Shown here piece by piece: positions 5,001 through 5,111 of a stretch of 5,111 nucleotides of DNA. Numbering within the stretch: the stretch's first letter is position 1; each line of letters opens with the position of its first letter. The notes under the pieces are model-generated. The model was not told the DNA's origin and ran no database searches. It was given only the letters and a program-made list of their open reading frames with translations. The translations under genes and the position numbers were made by a program. This DNA is from CAVLCC01 sp963624975 (GTDB lineage Bacteria > Actinomycetota > Coriobacteriia > Coriobacteriales > CADBOM01), in NCBI GenBank assembly GCA_963624975.1, contig CAVFRF010000083.1, positions 1-5,111 of the forward strand, written 5' to 3'.

Positions 5001-5091
5001 CACGCCCCGCACAGGGCCCCGTAGAGTTTTCTGCGTATTTGCTGAGAGTCGCCAGGTGCCGACGTGGGGTGTGTCGGACAGGCGACTTCTG
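4983..5091. repeat. Long imperfect inverted repeat, 11-bp perfect ends (structure B)
   Basis: CAGAAGTCGCC (4983-4993) is the exact reverse complement of GGCGACTTCTG (5081-5091). Pairing continues inward to 5010/5064 through three G-U pairs and a small internal loop, including CACGCCCCGC against GTGGGGTGTG, giving a stem of about 28 positions with a 53-nt apical part. A second, shorter hairpin inside it (AGTCGCC 5047-5053 with GGCGACT 5081-5087, plus CCGAC 5059-5063 with GTCGG 5073-5077) competes for the right arm. The size and ends resemble a dispersed palindromic or MITE-like element; copy number cannot be judged here. Confidence 0.6.
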
Positions 5092-5111
5092 CAGCGAAGC
5101 GAAGCCTGAGC

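Larger units (their letters stand above)
4889..5111. other. Structured non-coding region downstream of rlmH
   Basis: These 223 bases contain no credible gene, tRNA or mobile-element protein. They hold several overlapping inverted repeats, described separately, and end in a short run of GCGAA units (5094-5103). No conventional hairpin plus T-run terminator for the htrA-rlmH operon can be identified, so one of the structures here may serve that role. Confidence 0.6.

Noticed and set aside
4889..5111. CRISPR array or tRNA downstream of rlmH
   Set aside because: There are no regularly spaced direct repeats and no cloverleaf; the repeats present are inverted and form stems.

Overview
The window is 5.1 kb of high-GC bacterial DNA with five protein genes. 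The gene content (a CWB2-repeat surface protein, a small zinc-ribbon L28, a stand-alone homocysteine S-methyltransferase, and an HtrA protease followed by RlmH), the codon use and the high GC suggest an anaerobic actinobacterium of the class Coriobacteriia (Eggerthella/Slackia/Olsenella-like). That assignment is an inference; no rRNA or other species-level marker is present.

Layout from left to right. (1) Positions 1-973 (+) hold a three-repeat CWB2 cell-wall-binding module. Its upstream part, including any signal peptide, is missing at the left edge, where a perfect 12-bp hairpin lies inside the reading frame. (2) An intergenic region with a promoter and a structured leader precedes rpmB (1201-1392, +), which ends in a strong hairpin terminator. 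(3) A convergent gene at 1663-2550 (-) encodes a homocysteine S-methyltransferase family protein; the rpmB terminator probably also serves this strand. (4) A divergent intergenic region (2551-2777) carries candidate promoters, helically phased direct repeats and palindromes. (5) htrA (2778-4391, +), a membrane-anchored trypsin-like protease with a PDZ domain, is followed 11 nt later by rlmH (4403-4888, +, TTG start), the 23S rRNA pseudouridine-1915 N3-methyltransferase. (6) The last 223 bases have no gene but can form large, mutually exclusive stem-loops.

The genes do not form one pathway. htrA-rlmH looks like a translationally linked operon; this pairing is also known from Firmicutes. rpmB and rlmH both serve the ribosome. 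The methyltransferase is a separate one-carbon/methionine gene. No mobile-element gene, CRISPR array, tRNA or rRNA was found. I see no convincing new multi-gene system. The most unusual material is non-coding: the palindrome at the left edge and the long imperfect inverted repeat at the right edge. Both look like dispersed repeats, and the window may be a short contig that ends in them.
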